From the NCBI RefSeq assembly GCF_000383575.1, contig NZ_KB911579.1, positions 1,060,221 through 1,124,220 of the forward strand: a stretch of DNA of 64,000 nucleotides, read 5' to 3'. Origin of the DNA: Salinispora oceanensis. GTDB lineage: Bacteria; Actinomycetota; Actinomycetes; Mycobacteriales; Micromonosporaceae. Of the stretch, positions 1 through 7,144 are shown one piece after another. Both the position numbers and the translations under genes were made by a program. Below the pieces are notes generated by a model. The model was not told the origin of the DNA. It made no database searches and saw only the letters and a program-made list of their open reading frames with translations. Every line of letters begins with the position of its first letter. Position 1 is the stretch's first letter.

Positions 1-56
1 TCCCGCTGCCGCCGGAGCACCTAAACTACGCCCACCCGGAGCAGGACAAACACTGA
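1..56 (+). CDS. 3' end of an unidentified CDS
   Basis: The frame beginning at base 3 stays open to a TGA at 54-56 and ends in the residues LNYAHPEQDKH. A strong intrinsic terminator follows within 20 bases, which supports this as the real end of a gene entering from the left. Too little of the protein is visible to name it. Confidence 0.55.
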   Translation, partial: PLPPEHLNYAHPEQDKH

Positions 57-72
57 ACACGTCAGCGACGAC

Positions 73-112
73 GACAGAGCCGGCGGCAAACTCCGCCGGC
101 TCTGTCCGTTTT
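73..112 (+). terminator. Strong rho-independent terminator
   Basis: A perfect 14-bp stem (73-86 pairing with 93-106) with a 6-base loop is followed by CGTTTT. It ends the gene that stops at base 56. The convergent NUDIX gene stops at 141, so the hairpin may serve both strands, although only the plus side has a T run. Confidence 0.85.
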
Positions 113-140
113 CAGGTCGGCCTTCCGGTTCTGTTGCGGG

Positions 141-581
141 TCAGCCGGCGGCCAGCAGCGGGCGAAGCGCGGCGACAATCGGGGCATCGGCGGGCAGCCA
201 GGTGACGCTGTCCAACTCGGCGGCGGAGAGCCAACGCAGCGCCGAGTGCTCCAAGGCCTGCGGCTGGTCGCCCTGCAGCAGCCGGGCCAGATACACCCTC
301 AGCACCGAGCGCCCATGGGCCATCCGAACGCTCCGGCCGATCCGTTCCCCAATCTCCACCCGGACAGCCAGCTCCTCGGCGCACTCACGCCGTAGCGCCG
401 CGGCCTCGCTCTCTCCCGGCTCCACCTTGCCGCCGGGGAACTCCCACCGGCCCGCCACCTCCGGCGGGGCAGACCGTGCGCAGGCCAGCACCCGACCGTT
501 GCGGATGATTGCCGCGCCGACGATCACCTTCGGCTCGGGTCGCTCGACCCGGCCGCCATCGCTTGCCTGTTCAGTTCGCAC
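141..581 (-). CDS. NUDIX hydrolase, MutT-like (putative 8-oxo-dGTP diphosphatase)
   Basis: Cytosolic house-cleaning pyrophosphatase, probably removing oxidised nucleoside triphosphates. The NUDIX box is complete: GGKVEPGE, then RRECAEEL, giving the G-x5-E-x7-R-E-x2-E-E pattern at about residues 50-73 of the 146-residue form. W-x-x-P-A-D near the C-terminus matches bacterial MutT. The frame is open to 743, but the first 54 residues of that longer version do not look like NUDIX sequence and contain a TTA codon, so I chose the GTG at 581. No clear Shine-Dalgarno decides the start. Substrate specificity (8-oxo-dGTP, CTP or another) cannot be read from sequence alone. Confidence 0.85.
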   Translation of the reverse strand: MRTEQASDGGRVERPEPKVIVGAAIIRNGRVLACARSAPPEVAGRWEFPGGKVEPGESEAAALRRECAEELAVRVEIGERIGRSVRMAHGRSVLRVYLARLLQGDQPQALEHSALRWLSAAELDSVTWLPADAPIVAALRPLLAAG

Positions 582-745
582 GAGCGTCCAGCGTGCCAGA
601 TCAATCGTCGGTTTGGGTACCGTGACTAACCCATCAGGCCAGGAAGACCCAGAAGTGTGGCCGTGGACACAGCTCCCACCAAGGGACAGACTAAGTCCAC
701 CAAAAAGACACGGAAACGCGACGATTAGGCTACAAGACCGCAACG

Positions 746-1066
746 ATGCCGGGAGGTGTGGTGGTACGCATGCCGTTCGGGCGGGGTAAGCACAACTATC
801 TCAACGATGCGCTGACTCTGCTGCCCGGTTGGACCCGGGAGGGCGAAGGGATCCGACGGACGCTCCCCATTGACGACTCACAGCACGCGGCCCTCACCGA
901 GCGGGTGAAGGTGGTCGCGGACGCGCTGCACCTTCGCCCCGACATCAGCCGCCACGCCGACCAGACCGAGATACGAGTCGGCCACGAGACCGTGCCGCTG
1001 ACCGAGGGCGAGGTCCTACTGGCTGCCCGCATCGAGGACGCGTACCGCGCCGTCACCGAGCCCTGA
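746..1066 (+). CDS. Divergent pterin-4a-carbinolamine dehydratase family protein
   Basis: A 106-residue (or 98-residue if ATG 770 is used) cytosolic protein. Its order of features, a Leu-Pro-Gly-Trp near the N-terminus, a central HLRPDISRHADQTEIRV and a C-terminal PLTEGEVLLAARIEDAY, follows the pterin-4a-carbinolamine dehydratase fold, where the equivalents are HHP..., a V-x-V strand and GLT..D..LAA.ID. The usual tandem His pair before Pro is not present (HLRP instead of HHP). It may therefore be a non-catalytic or altered-specificity member. No hydroxylase that would need pterin recycling lies nearby. Family assignment is by motif pattern and is moderate. Confidence 0.6.
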   Translation: MPGGVVVRMPFGRGKHNYLNDALTLLPGWTREGEGIRRTLPIDDSQHAALTERVKVVADALHLRPDISRHADQTEIRVGHETVPLTEGEVLLAARIEDAYRAVTEP

Positions 1067-1154
1067 GACGACGTGGGTCACCGGTAGCCGACGAACCGTC
1101 ACCACAGATCACTTCGCCAAGCTTCGATGTGCTTTCTACGCCTACGCTGAGGCC

Positions 1155-1517
1155 ATGGCGAACGCGACATACGACCGCAAGGAGCAGCTGCAACAGATCC
1201 AGAGCGGGCTGCTCGAGGGCGAGCAGATCATCGCCGTCTACGACGCCGTCGGCACCGGTACCGGCTTCATCGGCGTGACCGACCGACGCGTGATCATTCA
1301 GGACCGCTCGTTCATCGGCAAGCGCTACGCGATCACCAGCATCCCGTACGCGAAGATCACTAGTGTGAGCGTGGTCAGCAACAAGTCGTGGGGCGGCTCG
1401 TTCTTCTCCACCGGCGCCATCGCCATTCACGTCGGCACGCACACCTACGAGGTGGAGTTCCGCGGCTCCCAGAAGAGCCACCACGTGCACAACGTGATCC
1501 TGCACTACATCAGCTGA
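1155..1517 (+). CDS. PH-domain (bPH) protein
   Basis: A 120-residue soluble protein covering one bacterial pleckstrin-homology-like domain. It shows the typical progression: an N-terminal helix, LLEGEQIIAVYDA, then FIGVTDRRVIIQD (strand-turn with T-D-R-R) and a late H-T-Y-E-V-E-F strand before a C-terminal helix. Members of this family are small single-domain proteins of unknown molecular role, often thought to bind membranes or partners. ATG 1155 fits the family length. The gene stands alone, convergent with the aminopeptidase gene 40 bases downstream. Confidence 0.8.
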   Translation: MANATYDRKEQLQQIQSGLLEGEQIIAVYDAVGTGTGFIGVTDRRVIIQDRSFIGKRYAITSIPYAKITSVSVVSNKSWGGSFFSTGAIAIHVGTHTYEVEFRGSQKSHHVHNVILHYIS

Positions 1518-1556
1518 CCCGCCCCGGTCCGGGTACGGCGGCCCTTGGGAGTCGGG

Positions 1557-2375
1557 TCAGGAGGCCGCCGCGGGCCTGCCGGTGGCGTCGCCGCCGGTGG
1601 CTCCGCGACCAGGGCGGCGGGTCAGAATCTGTGGGCCCGTGGCGGTGATGGCGATCGTGTGTTCGGAGTGGGCGGTACGGGAGCCGTCGGCGGAGCGGAT
1701 CGTCCAGCCATCGTCGTCAAACCTGATCTCGTCGGTGGAAGCGCAGAACCAGGGCTCGATGGCGATGGTGAGGCCGGGCTGCAGCTTCAGGCCGCGACGG
1801 GCGCGGGCGTTGTTGGCCACGTGCGGGGCCTCGTGCATGGTGCGGCCGACGCCGTGCCCACCGAACTCGCCGTTGACCTGGTAGCCGTAGGAGTGCGCGA
1901 CCTGACCGATCGCGGCGGAGATGTCGCCGAGTCGGCCCCCCGGCTGGGCGGCGGCGATGCCGGCGTCGAGGGCGACCTCGGTGGCCTCGATCAGCTTCAG
2001 GTCAGCCGGGGCGGGGGCGCCCACGATGAGGGAGACCGCGGAGTCGGCGACCCAGCCCTGGATGCTGACCGCCATGTCGATGCTGAGCAGGTCACCGTCG
2101 CGGAGGAGATAGTCGTGCGGCAGGCCGTGCAGCACCGCGTCGTTGACCGACAGGCACAGGACGTTACGGAAGGGTCCGCGGCCGAAGGAGGGAGCGTAGT
2201 CCCAGTAGCAGGACTCGGCACCGCGTTGCGCGATTCGACGGCGGGCGTGGTGTTCGAGGTCCATCAGGTTCACGCCGACCGCGGCGACCTCGCTCAGTTC
2301 GGCGAGCAGCTCACCGACGAACCGGCCGGTGACCGCCATCTGGCCGATCTCCGCGGCGGACTTCAGCTCAATCAC
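1557..2375 (-). CDS. map: Type I methionine aminopeptidase
   Basis: Removes the initiator methionine from nascent proteins. All five metal ligands of the family can be placed: two Asp in SIDMAVSIQGWVADSAVS, His in GHGVGRTMHEAPHV, Glu in IAIEPWF and the last Glu in TAHSEHTIAIT. The substrate His in VLHGLPHD is present. The frame opens at 2468, but GTG 2375 with GGGAGG just upstream gives a 272-residue protein matching the family length. It is divergent from the XRE regulator at 2457, and the space between holds two palindromes. Actinobacteria usually carry more than one map paralogue, so this may not be the essential copy. Confidence 0.93.
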   Translation of the reverse strand: MIELKSAAEIGQMAVTGRFVGELLAELSEVAAVGVNLMDLEHHARRRIAQRGAESCYWDYAPSFGRGPFRNVLCLSVNDAVLHGLPHDYLLRDGDLLSIDMAVSIQGWVADSAVSLIVGAPAPADLKLIEATEVALDAGIAAAQPGGRLGDISAAIGQVAHSYGYQVNGEFGGHGVGRTMHEAPHVANNARARRGLKLQPGLTIAIEPWFCASTDEIRFDDDGWTIRSADGSRTAHSEHTIAITATGPQILTRRPGRGATGGDATGRPAAAS

Positions 2376-2392
2376 GACGCCTCCCGGGCAGC

Positions 2393-2418
2393 GGTATTTT
2401 AATACCGTATTTTTATAC
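2393..2418. promoter_or_regulatory. Two abutting palindromes in the map/XRE divergent region
   Basis: GGTAT-N4-ATACC at 2393-2406 is directly followed by GTAT-N4-ATAC at 2407-2418. This A+T-rich island stands out sharply in the G+C-rich surroundings and sits between the map start (2375) and the XRE start (2457). The layout is that of a paired operator bound by the neighbouring HTH protein, overlapping the map promoter. The binding protein is inferred. Confidence 0.55.
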
Positions 2419-2456
2419 CACCCCCTGGCGAGAGCACCGGGAGCTATCCTGCCGAC

Positions 2457-2723
2457 ATGGTTCGCCAACCCCTGACCGCCGAACAGATCGCCGCGGGCCA
2501 GCGCCTCGGGGTCGCCCTCCGGGCCGCGCGGGCCGACCGCGGCCTCGTCGAGGTGGCCCTGGCGGCCGGCATCTCCCCTGAAACCCTGCGCAAGATCGAG
2601 TCGGGTCGCCTGCCCGCACCAGCGTTCGGCACCGTGGTCTGCCTCAGTCGCGCCCTCGACACCCCCCTAGCCGAGCTGGCTGACGCCTGGCTCGCCAGCC
2701 CGTCCATCCCGCAGGCATCCTGA
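2457..2723 (+). CDS. XRE-family HTH transcriptional regulator (88 aa)
   Basis: A single lambda-repressor-like helix-turn-helix: GQRLGVALRAARADRG (helix 1), LVEVALAAGISPETLRKIESGR (helices 2-3) and LSRALDTPLAELADAW (helix 5). The protein is little more than the DNA-binding domain and has no sensor domain. It is transcribed away from map, and the tandem palindromes between the two genes are the obvious candidate operator, so autoregulation and control of map are the likely roles (inference). Confidence 0.85.
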   Translation: MVRQPLTAEQIAAGQRLGVALRAARADRGLVEVALAAGISPETLRKIESGRLPAPAFGTVVCLSRALDTPLAELADAWLASPSIPQAS

Positions 2724-3128
2724 CCAACAGCGGCGCGGGCGGCCCCGGCCAACCAGCCCGGCGGCCACCTCCAAGCGCCGGAGCCCCCGGCCAAGCGCCG
2801 GAACTACTCCGTTGCGGCGGTCTCAAGGAGCACACAAGCCCCGCCACCGGCAACCCAGAGCACACTCCACGAAGGCTCATCCACCGGCGCCGCTCGAACC
2901 CGCGATCGGACCCTCGCCCGCCACGCGAACCTTCGAAGCTACCGCAACGGCCCAGGTTTCGGCGCGCAAAGCCGGACAGACTCCGCCTTCGGGTGACACG
3001 AGCCGTTTCGCAGAATTAAGGCTCAGAGTTTGCGAGACTGTGAACGATCATCAGATTTGGTCTGAAGTAGTCGCCCATTCGGTTGCGAATTCGTGATGCC
3101 CATCTGCGCATCATTCGAAGGAGGCTTC
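2724..3128. other. Intergenic, no gene seen
   Basis: About 400 bases between the XRE gene and the DUF1254 gene. Frames that cross it have neither coding-like composition nor a ribosome site. The right part becomes A+T-richer toward the DUF1254 gene and probably holds its promoter. A strong ribosome site, GAAGGAGG, ends a few bases before ATG 3129. Confidence 0.5.
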
Positions 3129-4553
3129 ATGGCCCGCTTGATCCGATCCCTCTGTGCCTCCCTCTGCGCTGTGGTGATCTTACTTACCGTTCCCTCGTAC
3201 ACCACTGCGAGATCACCATCTTCCGGGGGTCCAGGAGGAGAGGCCGACAGTCAGGCAACCGACGTTTATGACGTGACGCGCCGTTATGTGACGAAGTTCT
3301 ACCCTCGATGGTTCACACACCAGCAACAACTCATCCTGGTCCCCAACCTACTTTTCGGACCAGACCGGATGTCCCCAATATTTCGCTCCGTCGTAGCACC
3401 AAATGACGACACGCTGTACACCTCTGCGCTCGTCGGCGTACGGAACGAGCCAGCGGTCCTGGAAATTCCGGACACCATGGCGACTTACGGCGTACTCATC
3501 ACAGACGTCTACGGGAACATCATCAAGACGGATATCTCGACAACCTCTGGCGGTCGCTACGCCCTTACCGGACCCGGCTGGAGCGGAACCCTTCCACCAG
3601 AATTGACCGAAATCCCGCTTCCGGTGACGAACCCGCTAATGATCATCCGAGTCAACAGATTCTCACCCGACGGGGAGAACCAGATCGCGCTGGCCGAAGA
3701 GTTCCGGCGATCCCTCCGCATGGGCCCCCTGCTGGCGTACGAGCGGGGCGTACTGGCAGAGACCCTGATCGTCCCGGTGTCTTTCTGGGCTCGCTCGTTC
3801 AAGCTCGATGCGGACCGGATGATCAAAGATAACCCACTTCGCTTCCTGCGAGAACTCCAGCGGGGAGTGATGGATATCCGGACACCACCGCTCACCGGCG
3901 ACAACAGGGCACTAGCGGAAGAGTTCGACCGGCTGTTTGCTACCGGGATGTTCGAGGACGAATTCGCGCGAGCGACCCAGGACGCGCAGGCCGACATCAT
4001 CTCGAACTATCTTGACAACACCGATCAGAACAACTGGATCAACTTCCGGAACATCGGCTTCTGGGGAACCAATTACCTCGACCGATCCTCGATTACCCAA
4101 TTCTGCCAATACTGCAATGACATCGAAAGTTCAGCATACTACGACGTCTTCAAAGACAGCAATGATCGACAACTGAACGGCGCCTCCGGTGGATATGTCC
4201 TCACGTTCGAAAGAGACCAGATCCCCCAGGCCCGCGAGTTTTGGTCCGTTACCTCCTACATATCCGAAACAATCACCCTGCATCGCAACCCGGAGGACAA
4301 GTACGTCGTAGCAGGCTATACGCCCGGGCTCGAGACCAACGAGGACGGCTCGATCAGCATCTACGCAACACCAACTCCGCCACCCGGAGTGAGTATCGCC
4401 AACTGGCTACCCGTACCCGATGGGCCCTTCAGCATGATGCTCCGCGTCTACGGCCCGGAGGGGAGCGTGGCCGCGGGAACGTACGTCCCACCGGCGGTCC
4501 GTGAAATCAATCAATCTGGACGGAACGGAGGCAGTCCCCGCGGGAAGGGTTGA
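3129..4553 (+). CDS. Secreted DUF1254/DUF1214 domain protein
   Basis: A 474-residue exported protein. Residues 1-28 form a Sec signal (Arg-rich start, CAVVILLTV core). The body shows the DUF1254 block (RSVVAPNDDTLYTSALV..., LITDVYGN) followed by a C-terminal DUF1214 block (FWSVTSYISETITLHRNPEDKY; PFSMMLRVYGPE). The biochemical role of this family is not established. ATG 3129 is chosen for its GAAGGAGG ribosome site and signal peptide; an ATG at 3093 lacks both. The gene has visibly lower G+C than its neighbours and carries a TTA codon in the signal peptide (3180-3182), suggesting horizontal gain and possible bldA-type translational control. Confidence 0.85.
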   Translation: MARLIRSLCASLCAVVILLTVPSYTTARSPSSGGPGGEADSQATDVYDVTRRYVTKFYPRWFTHQQQLILVPNLLFGPDRMSPIFRSVVAPNDDTLYTSALVGVRNEPAVLEIPDTMATYGVLITDVYGNIIKTDISTTSGGRYALTGPGWSGTLPPELTEIPLPVTNPLMIIRVNRFSPDGENQIALAEEFRRSLRMGPLLAYERGVLAETLIVPVSFWARSFKLDADRMIKDNPLRFLRELQRGVMDIRTPPLTGDNRALAEEFDRLFATGMFEDEFARATQDAQADIISNYLDNTDQNNWINFRNIGFWGTNYLDRSSITQFCQYCNDIESSAYYDVFKDSNDRQLNGASGGYVLTFERDQIPQAREFWSVTSYISETITLHRNPEDKYVVAGYTPGLETNEDGSISIYATPTPPPGVSIANWLPVPDGPFSMMLRVYGPEGSVAAGTYVPPAVREINQSGRNGGSPRGKG

Positions 4554-4618
4554 GCCTCCCTCGTAGCGGCCACGCACCGCTCACCTCCACGAAGGGCCGT
4601 GTTGGGGGCGGGAACCGA

Positions 4619-4686
4619 GAAAGCGCCCTCCGGGCCGGACTGACGGGACCCTGTCGAGTTCGCGGCAGTCCACCGGGGGGCGTTTC
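4619..4686. terminator. Long imperfect hairpin between convergent genes
   Basis: Outer arms pair GAAA...CGCCC with the complementary GGGCGTTTC end, and inner GGACTG (4637-4642) pairs with CAGTCC (4666-4671). It lies between the DUF1254 stop and the convergent endonuclease V stop, a fitting place for a shared terminator. There is no T run. Confidence 0.35.
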
Positions 4687-4735
4687 TGGGATTCCGGCGG
4701 TGAAGAATCCGTCCTCGACCAGGCCAGCCGCCCGA

Positions 4736-5404
4736 TCAGCCTCCAGACCGGCTCAACCCGCTCAGCGCTCGACGGGACACGAGGTCCGCCTGACGAGTCG
4801 CCTCAGGAATTCGATAGCGCGGACACAAGCTCAGGGTTAGGTCGCATGCCTGATCAAGACCAATTCGATGGCCAACCGAAACGAAGACGGGCTTGACCCC
4901 ATCCCGCGTACGTAGCGCACGCCCAAGCGTCTCACCACCCTCCTCCAGCGGCGACCCGGCGCCACGGCGAGGGTCTGGGTACGCGAAATCGGCGGTGAAG
5001 GAGGTCTTGGCGACCCCGAACGTTGGCAGCCCAGTCAACACACCGAGATGACAGGCCAGGCCGAAGCGCCTCGGATGCGCGATGCCGTAGCCGTCACAGA
5101 CCAACACCTCCGGCTCATCCGCCAACCCCTGGAGCGCCTCCAACAGAATCGGCACCTCCCGAAACGCCAGCAGGCCAGGGACGTACGGAAACTTGACCTC
5201 CCCGACCACGGTCGCCACATCTGTCACCGCCAACGACTCCAGCTCGATCACCACAGCCGCCGCACATACCCGGTTTGTGGATTTCTCGTAGGACACATCG
5301 AGCCCCACCACCGACTCCGGGAAGGAGGTCAGTCGGGTCGACAGGTCAACCTGACGCCGAAGCTGTCGCTGAACTTGCTCAGCATCCTCTTCACTCCAGG
5401 GCAC
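4736..5404 (-). CDS. nfi: Endonuclease V (deoxyinosine 3' endonuclease)
   Basis: Cleaves DNA one base 3' of deoxyinosine to start repair of deaminated adenine. The family's motifs are all visible: catalytic Asp in VVGLDVSYEK, the wedge-region VKFPYVPGLLAFRE with catalytic Glu, and Asp in LVCDGYGIAHPRRFGLA. GVAKTSF and VSVGHRIGL further support the call. Length of 222 residues is normal. The GTG start at 5404 lies inside the end of a tiny upstream frame on the same strand (5391-5480), so the gene may be the last member of the small-protein operon starting near 6972. Confidence 0.92.
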   Translation of the reverse strand: MPWSEEDAEQVQRQLRRQVDLSTRLTSFPESVVGLDVSYEKSTNRVCAAAVVIELESLAVTDVATVVGEVKFPYVPGLLAFREVPILLEALQGLADEPEVLVCDGYGIAHPRRFGLACHLGVLTGLPTFGVAKTSFTADFAYPDPRRGAGSPLEEGGETLGRALRTRDGVKPVFVSVGHRIGLDQACDLTLSLCPRYRIPEATRQADLVSRRALSGLSRSGG

Positions 5405-5480
5405 AGCTGAGGCTATCCAGGAACCGGGCGACGCTCGCGCGCGCCTGCCGACGGGTCGCCCACTCCAACTCGCCGCTCAC
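5391..5480 (-). CDS. Tiny ORF (29 aa) with a D/E-W-A-T...RFL motif
   Basis: A GTG at 5480 overlaps the TGA of the upstream Cys-rich gene in a GTGA arrangement, and the frame runs 29 codons to 5391. The peptide contains LEWATRRQARASVARFL, which resembles the C-terminus of the paralogous-cassette protein at 45092-45280 (DWATSRHARRITHRFL). It is either a real micro-protein or the remaining C-terminal half of such a gene after its CxGC...YPC part was lost. It overlaps the start of nfi by 14 bases. Confidence 0.4.
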   Translation of the reverse strand: MSGELEWATRRQARASVARFLDSLSCALE

Positions 5481-5671
5481 CACTCCCCCTCCGCTGGCCA
5501 GTGGCCGCGATTAATCGGAATCTGATGTCGCGCACGGCACGGTAATTCTCCGCCACATCGGCAGGTCCACCGCCACCGTCGCCAGCACCAGACCGAACGA
5601 TGCCGACGCGCCAGGGTCAGCGCGACCACCAAGACGTACGCGTCATAAGGGACCCGCCGCTCCACAGACAT
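5477..5671 (-). CDS. Small Cys/Trp-rich protein, cassette 1 (64 aa)
   Basis: Not a recognised named family. The central part reads RRWRWTCRCGGELPC followed by RARHQIPINRGHWP, so three Cys and several Trp cluster at about residues 29-45, suggesting a metal or redox site. The ATG at 5671 overlaps the TGA of the preceding gene (ATGA), strong evidence of translational coupling. A similar W-T-C-x-x-C-G...P-C signature occurs in the protein at 45277-45579 of the second cassette. It carries a TTA codon (5543-5545). Function unknown. Confidence 0.6.
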   Translation of the reverse strand: MSVERRVPYDAYVLVVALTLARRHRSVWCWRRWRWTCRCGGELPCRARHQIPINRGHWPAEGEW

Positions 5672-5853
5672 CAAACGCTCTGCCTGCTGCCTGTTGCCGA
5701 CTGCTGATGCGCGCCTCGCGCCTGGTCCAACAGGCGCTGTCGCGCGGCTTCCTGTTCCATTTCCTGGATGCGCTGGCCGACTCCGGAGCCAGCCGGTGCC
5801 GACACGAGGTATCGACTGACAATTCGACGCAGAAAGCCAATTGCCACGGCCAT
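5671..5853 (-). CDS. Small helical protein, cassette 1 (60 aa, EQEAARxRLLDQAR motif)
   Basis: A 60-residue protein: a hydrophobic N-terminal stretch (MAVAIGFLRRIVSRYLVS) followed by a charged helix with MEQEAARQRLLDQARG. ATG 5853 has a GAGGGG ribosome site eight bases upstream. The core motif recurs almost exactly in the product of 44850-45095 (IEQEAARRRLLDQARR), next to another TPR regulator, so the two are paralogues. It sits between the TPR gene (5977-6972) and the Cys-rich gene with which it overlaps by one base pair of stop and start. Function unknown; the arrangement suggests a partner of the TPR protein. Confidence 0.65.
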   Translation of the reverse strand: MAVAIGFLRRIVSRYLVSAPAGSGVGQRIQEMEQEAARQRLLDQARGAHQQSATGSRQSV

Positions 5854-5976
5854 AGGTCCGCCCCTCAATCCTGAAAGCGCGGAGGGACGTCTGCCCATGT
5901 ATCTCGTTCCGCGCCCGGTGTGGTCAGGGTCCAGCGTCCCGCCGGGCACGTCATCGATCTAGTAGCTAAGTGTCCG

Positions 5977-6972
5977 CTAACCAGGTTTGCTGTCCGCTGG
6001 TAGTCGGCGTCCCGGGGCGTACTCCACGCACAGGTCACGCAAGGTCGCGGCCTCCGGTGCCCCCGACTGTTCCACCTTTGTCAACAGTTCCGCAGCTCGC
6101 CACCAGTTCGACGGCACCACCCGCCCGGACGCCACAGCCTGCACCCCCAGAGCGACCGCCTCGTCGGGCTGACCGGCGGCGACCAGGGCAAGGCCAAGAT
6201 CGAGACGAGCTGACGCGGACCGGCGAGGCCGCGCTCCCCCAGTTCCGTGCGGGTCCAAATCAGCCAGCACCGCCCGCGCTACCTGCTCGGCACCGGGGTC
6301 CCCCGCCCACGCCAACGTCGTGGCCGTATAGGCGGCAGCCTTGGCCGGGTCGTAACGATAGTGGTGCTCGGCCCGCTCCGGAACGGGCAGATTCGCCGTC
6401 AACCGCTCCACCCGGTCCAACGCTCGACGGGTCGCACCGACCTCGCCCATCCGTGCCCACGCGCGCGCCTCCTGAGCGGTCGCCTGGATGCGAGCAGAGC
6501 TGCCCTTCGGGGCAACCCGCTGAGCTTGATTGGAAAGATCGAGCGCCCTCCGGTAGTCACCTTGAGTCAGCACGTCCCAGGCCCGGGTTTCCAGGCACCA
6601 TGCCTGAATCTCACCGTGCTCGGCATGTTCGGCAAGGTCCCGCGCAGCTCGCAGGTGGGCAGCCGCAGCGACCCGCTGCCGAAGGTCAATGTGAACGGTC
6701 GCCCGCAGCACCGCCAACCAGGCACCAGCAACCAACAACCGCCGTTGTTGAGCAAGCGTGACCCGTCCATCCAGTAGCCGCCGCACAACGGCGAGGTGCC
6801 GCCGTACCAGCGGCAACAGGTCTACCGGAGCCAACGTCGGATAGGAACTGGCCAGGTCGTCAACGCCCTGCTCGATCCGGTCGAGCACCTCTCCACTCAC
6901 ATCACTGGCGGCGACTCTCGCCCGGAGCTCACGCAGTGCTACCCCGAAACGCGGATCGACGGACGAGGCCAT
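5977..6972 (-). CDS. TPR-repeat protein, regulator-like, HTH apparently missing
   Basis: A 331-residue soluble protein made mostly of tetratricopeptide-type helical pairs (for example AAHLRAARDLAEHAEHGE, QGDYRRALDLSNQAQRV, WAGDPGAEQVARAVLADLD). This architecture matches the C-terminal sensor half of actinobacterial XRE-TPR regulators, and the N-terminus DPRFGVALRELRARV looks like the first helix of such an HTH. The rest of the HTH is absent: the chain goes straight into GEVLDRIEQGVDDLASSYPT. Compare the complete HTH-TPR protein at 43507-44703. It heads the mini-operon with the small proteins at 5853-5477. Confidence 0.65.
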   Translation of the reverse strand: MASSVDPRFGVALRELRARVAASDVSGEVLDRIEQGVDDLASSYPTLAPVDLLPLVRRHLAVVRRLLDGRVTLAQQRRLLVAGAWLAVLRATVHIDLRQRVAAAAHLRAARDLAEHAEHGEIQAWCLETRAWDVLTQGDYRRALDLSNQAQRVAPKGSSARIQATAQEARAWARMGEVGATRRALDRVERLTANLPVPERAEHHYRYDPAKAAAYTATTLAWAGDPGAEQVARAVLADLDPHGTGGARPRRSASARLDLGLALVAAGQPDEAVALGVQAVASGRVVPSNWWRAAELLTKVEQSGAPEAATLRDLCVEYAPGRRLPADSKPG

Positions 6973-7144
6973 AACGCCACTCCAAGCTCAACCGGCCCGG
7001 CGAACTCACCCAGCCGGCCATCACATTGACGGTACCGCCTACGTCGTGCATCGGTACCCCTCGACACGTCACCGGCCGCATCGATGCCACCCTTCACCCC
7101 GATGCTGTGCCCTACAGCTCCCCGCGGGCCGCACGCCGAGTGGG

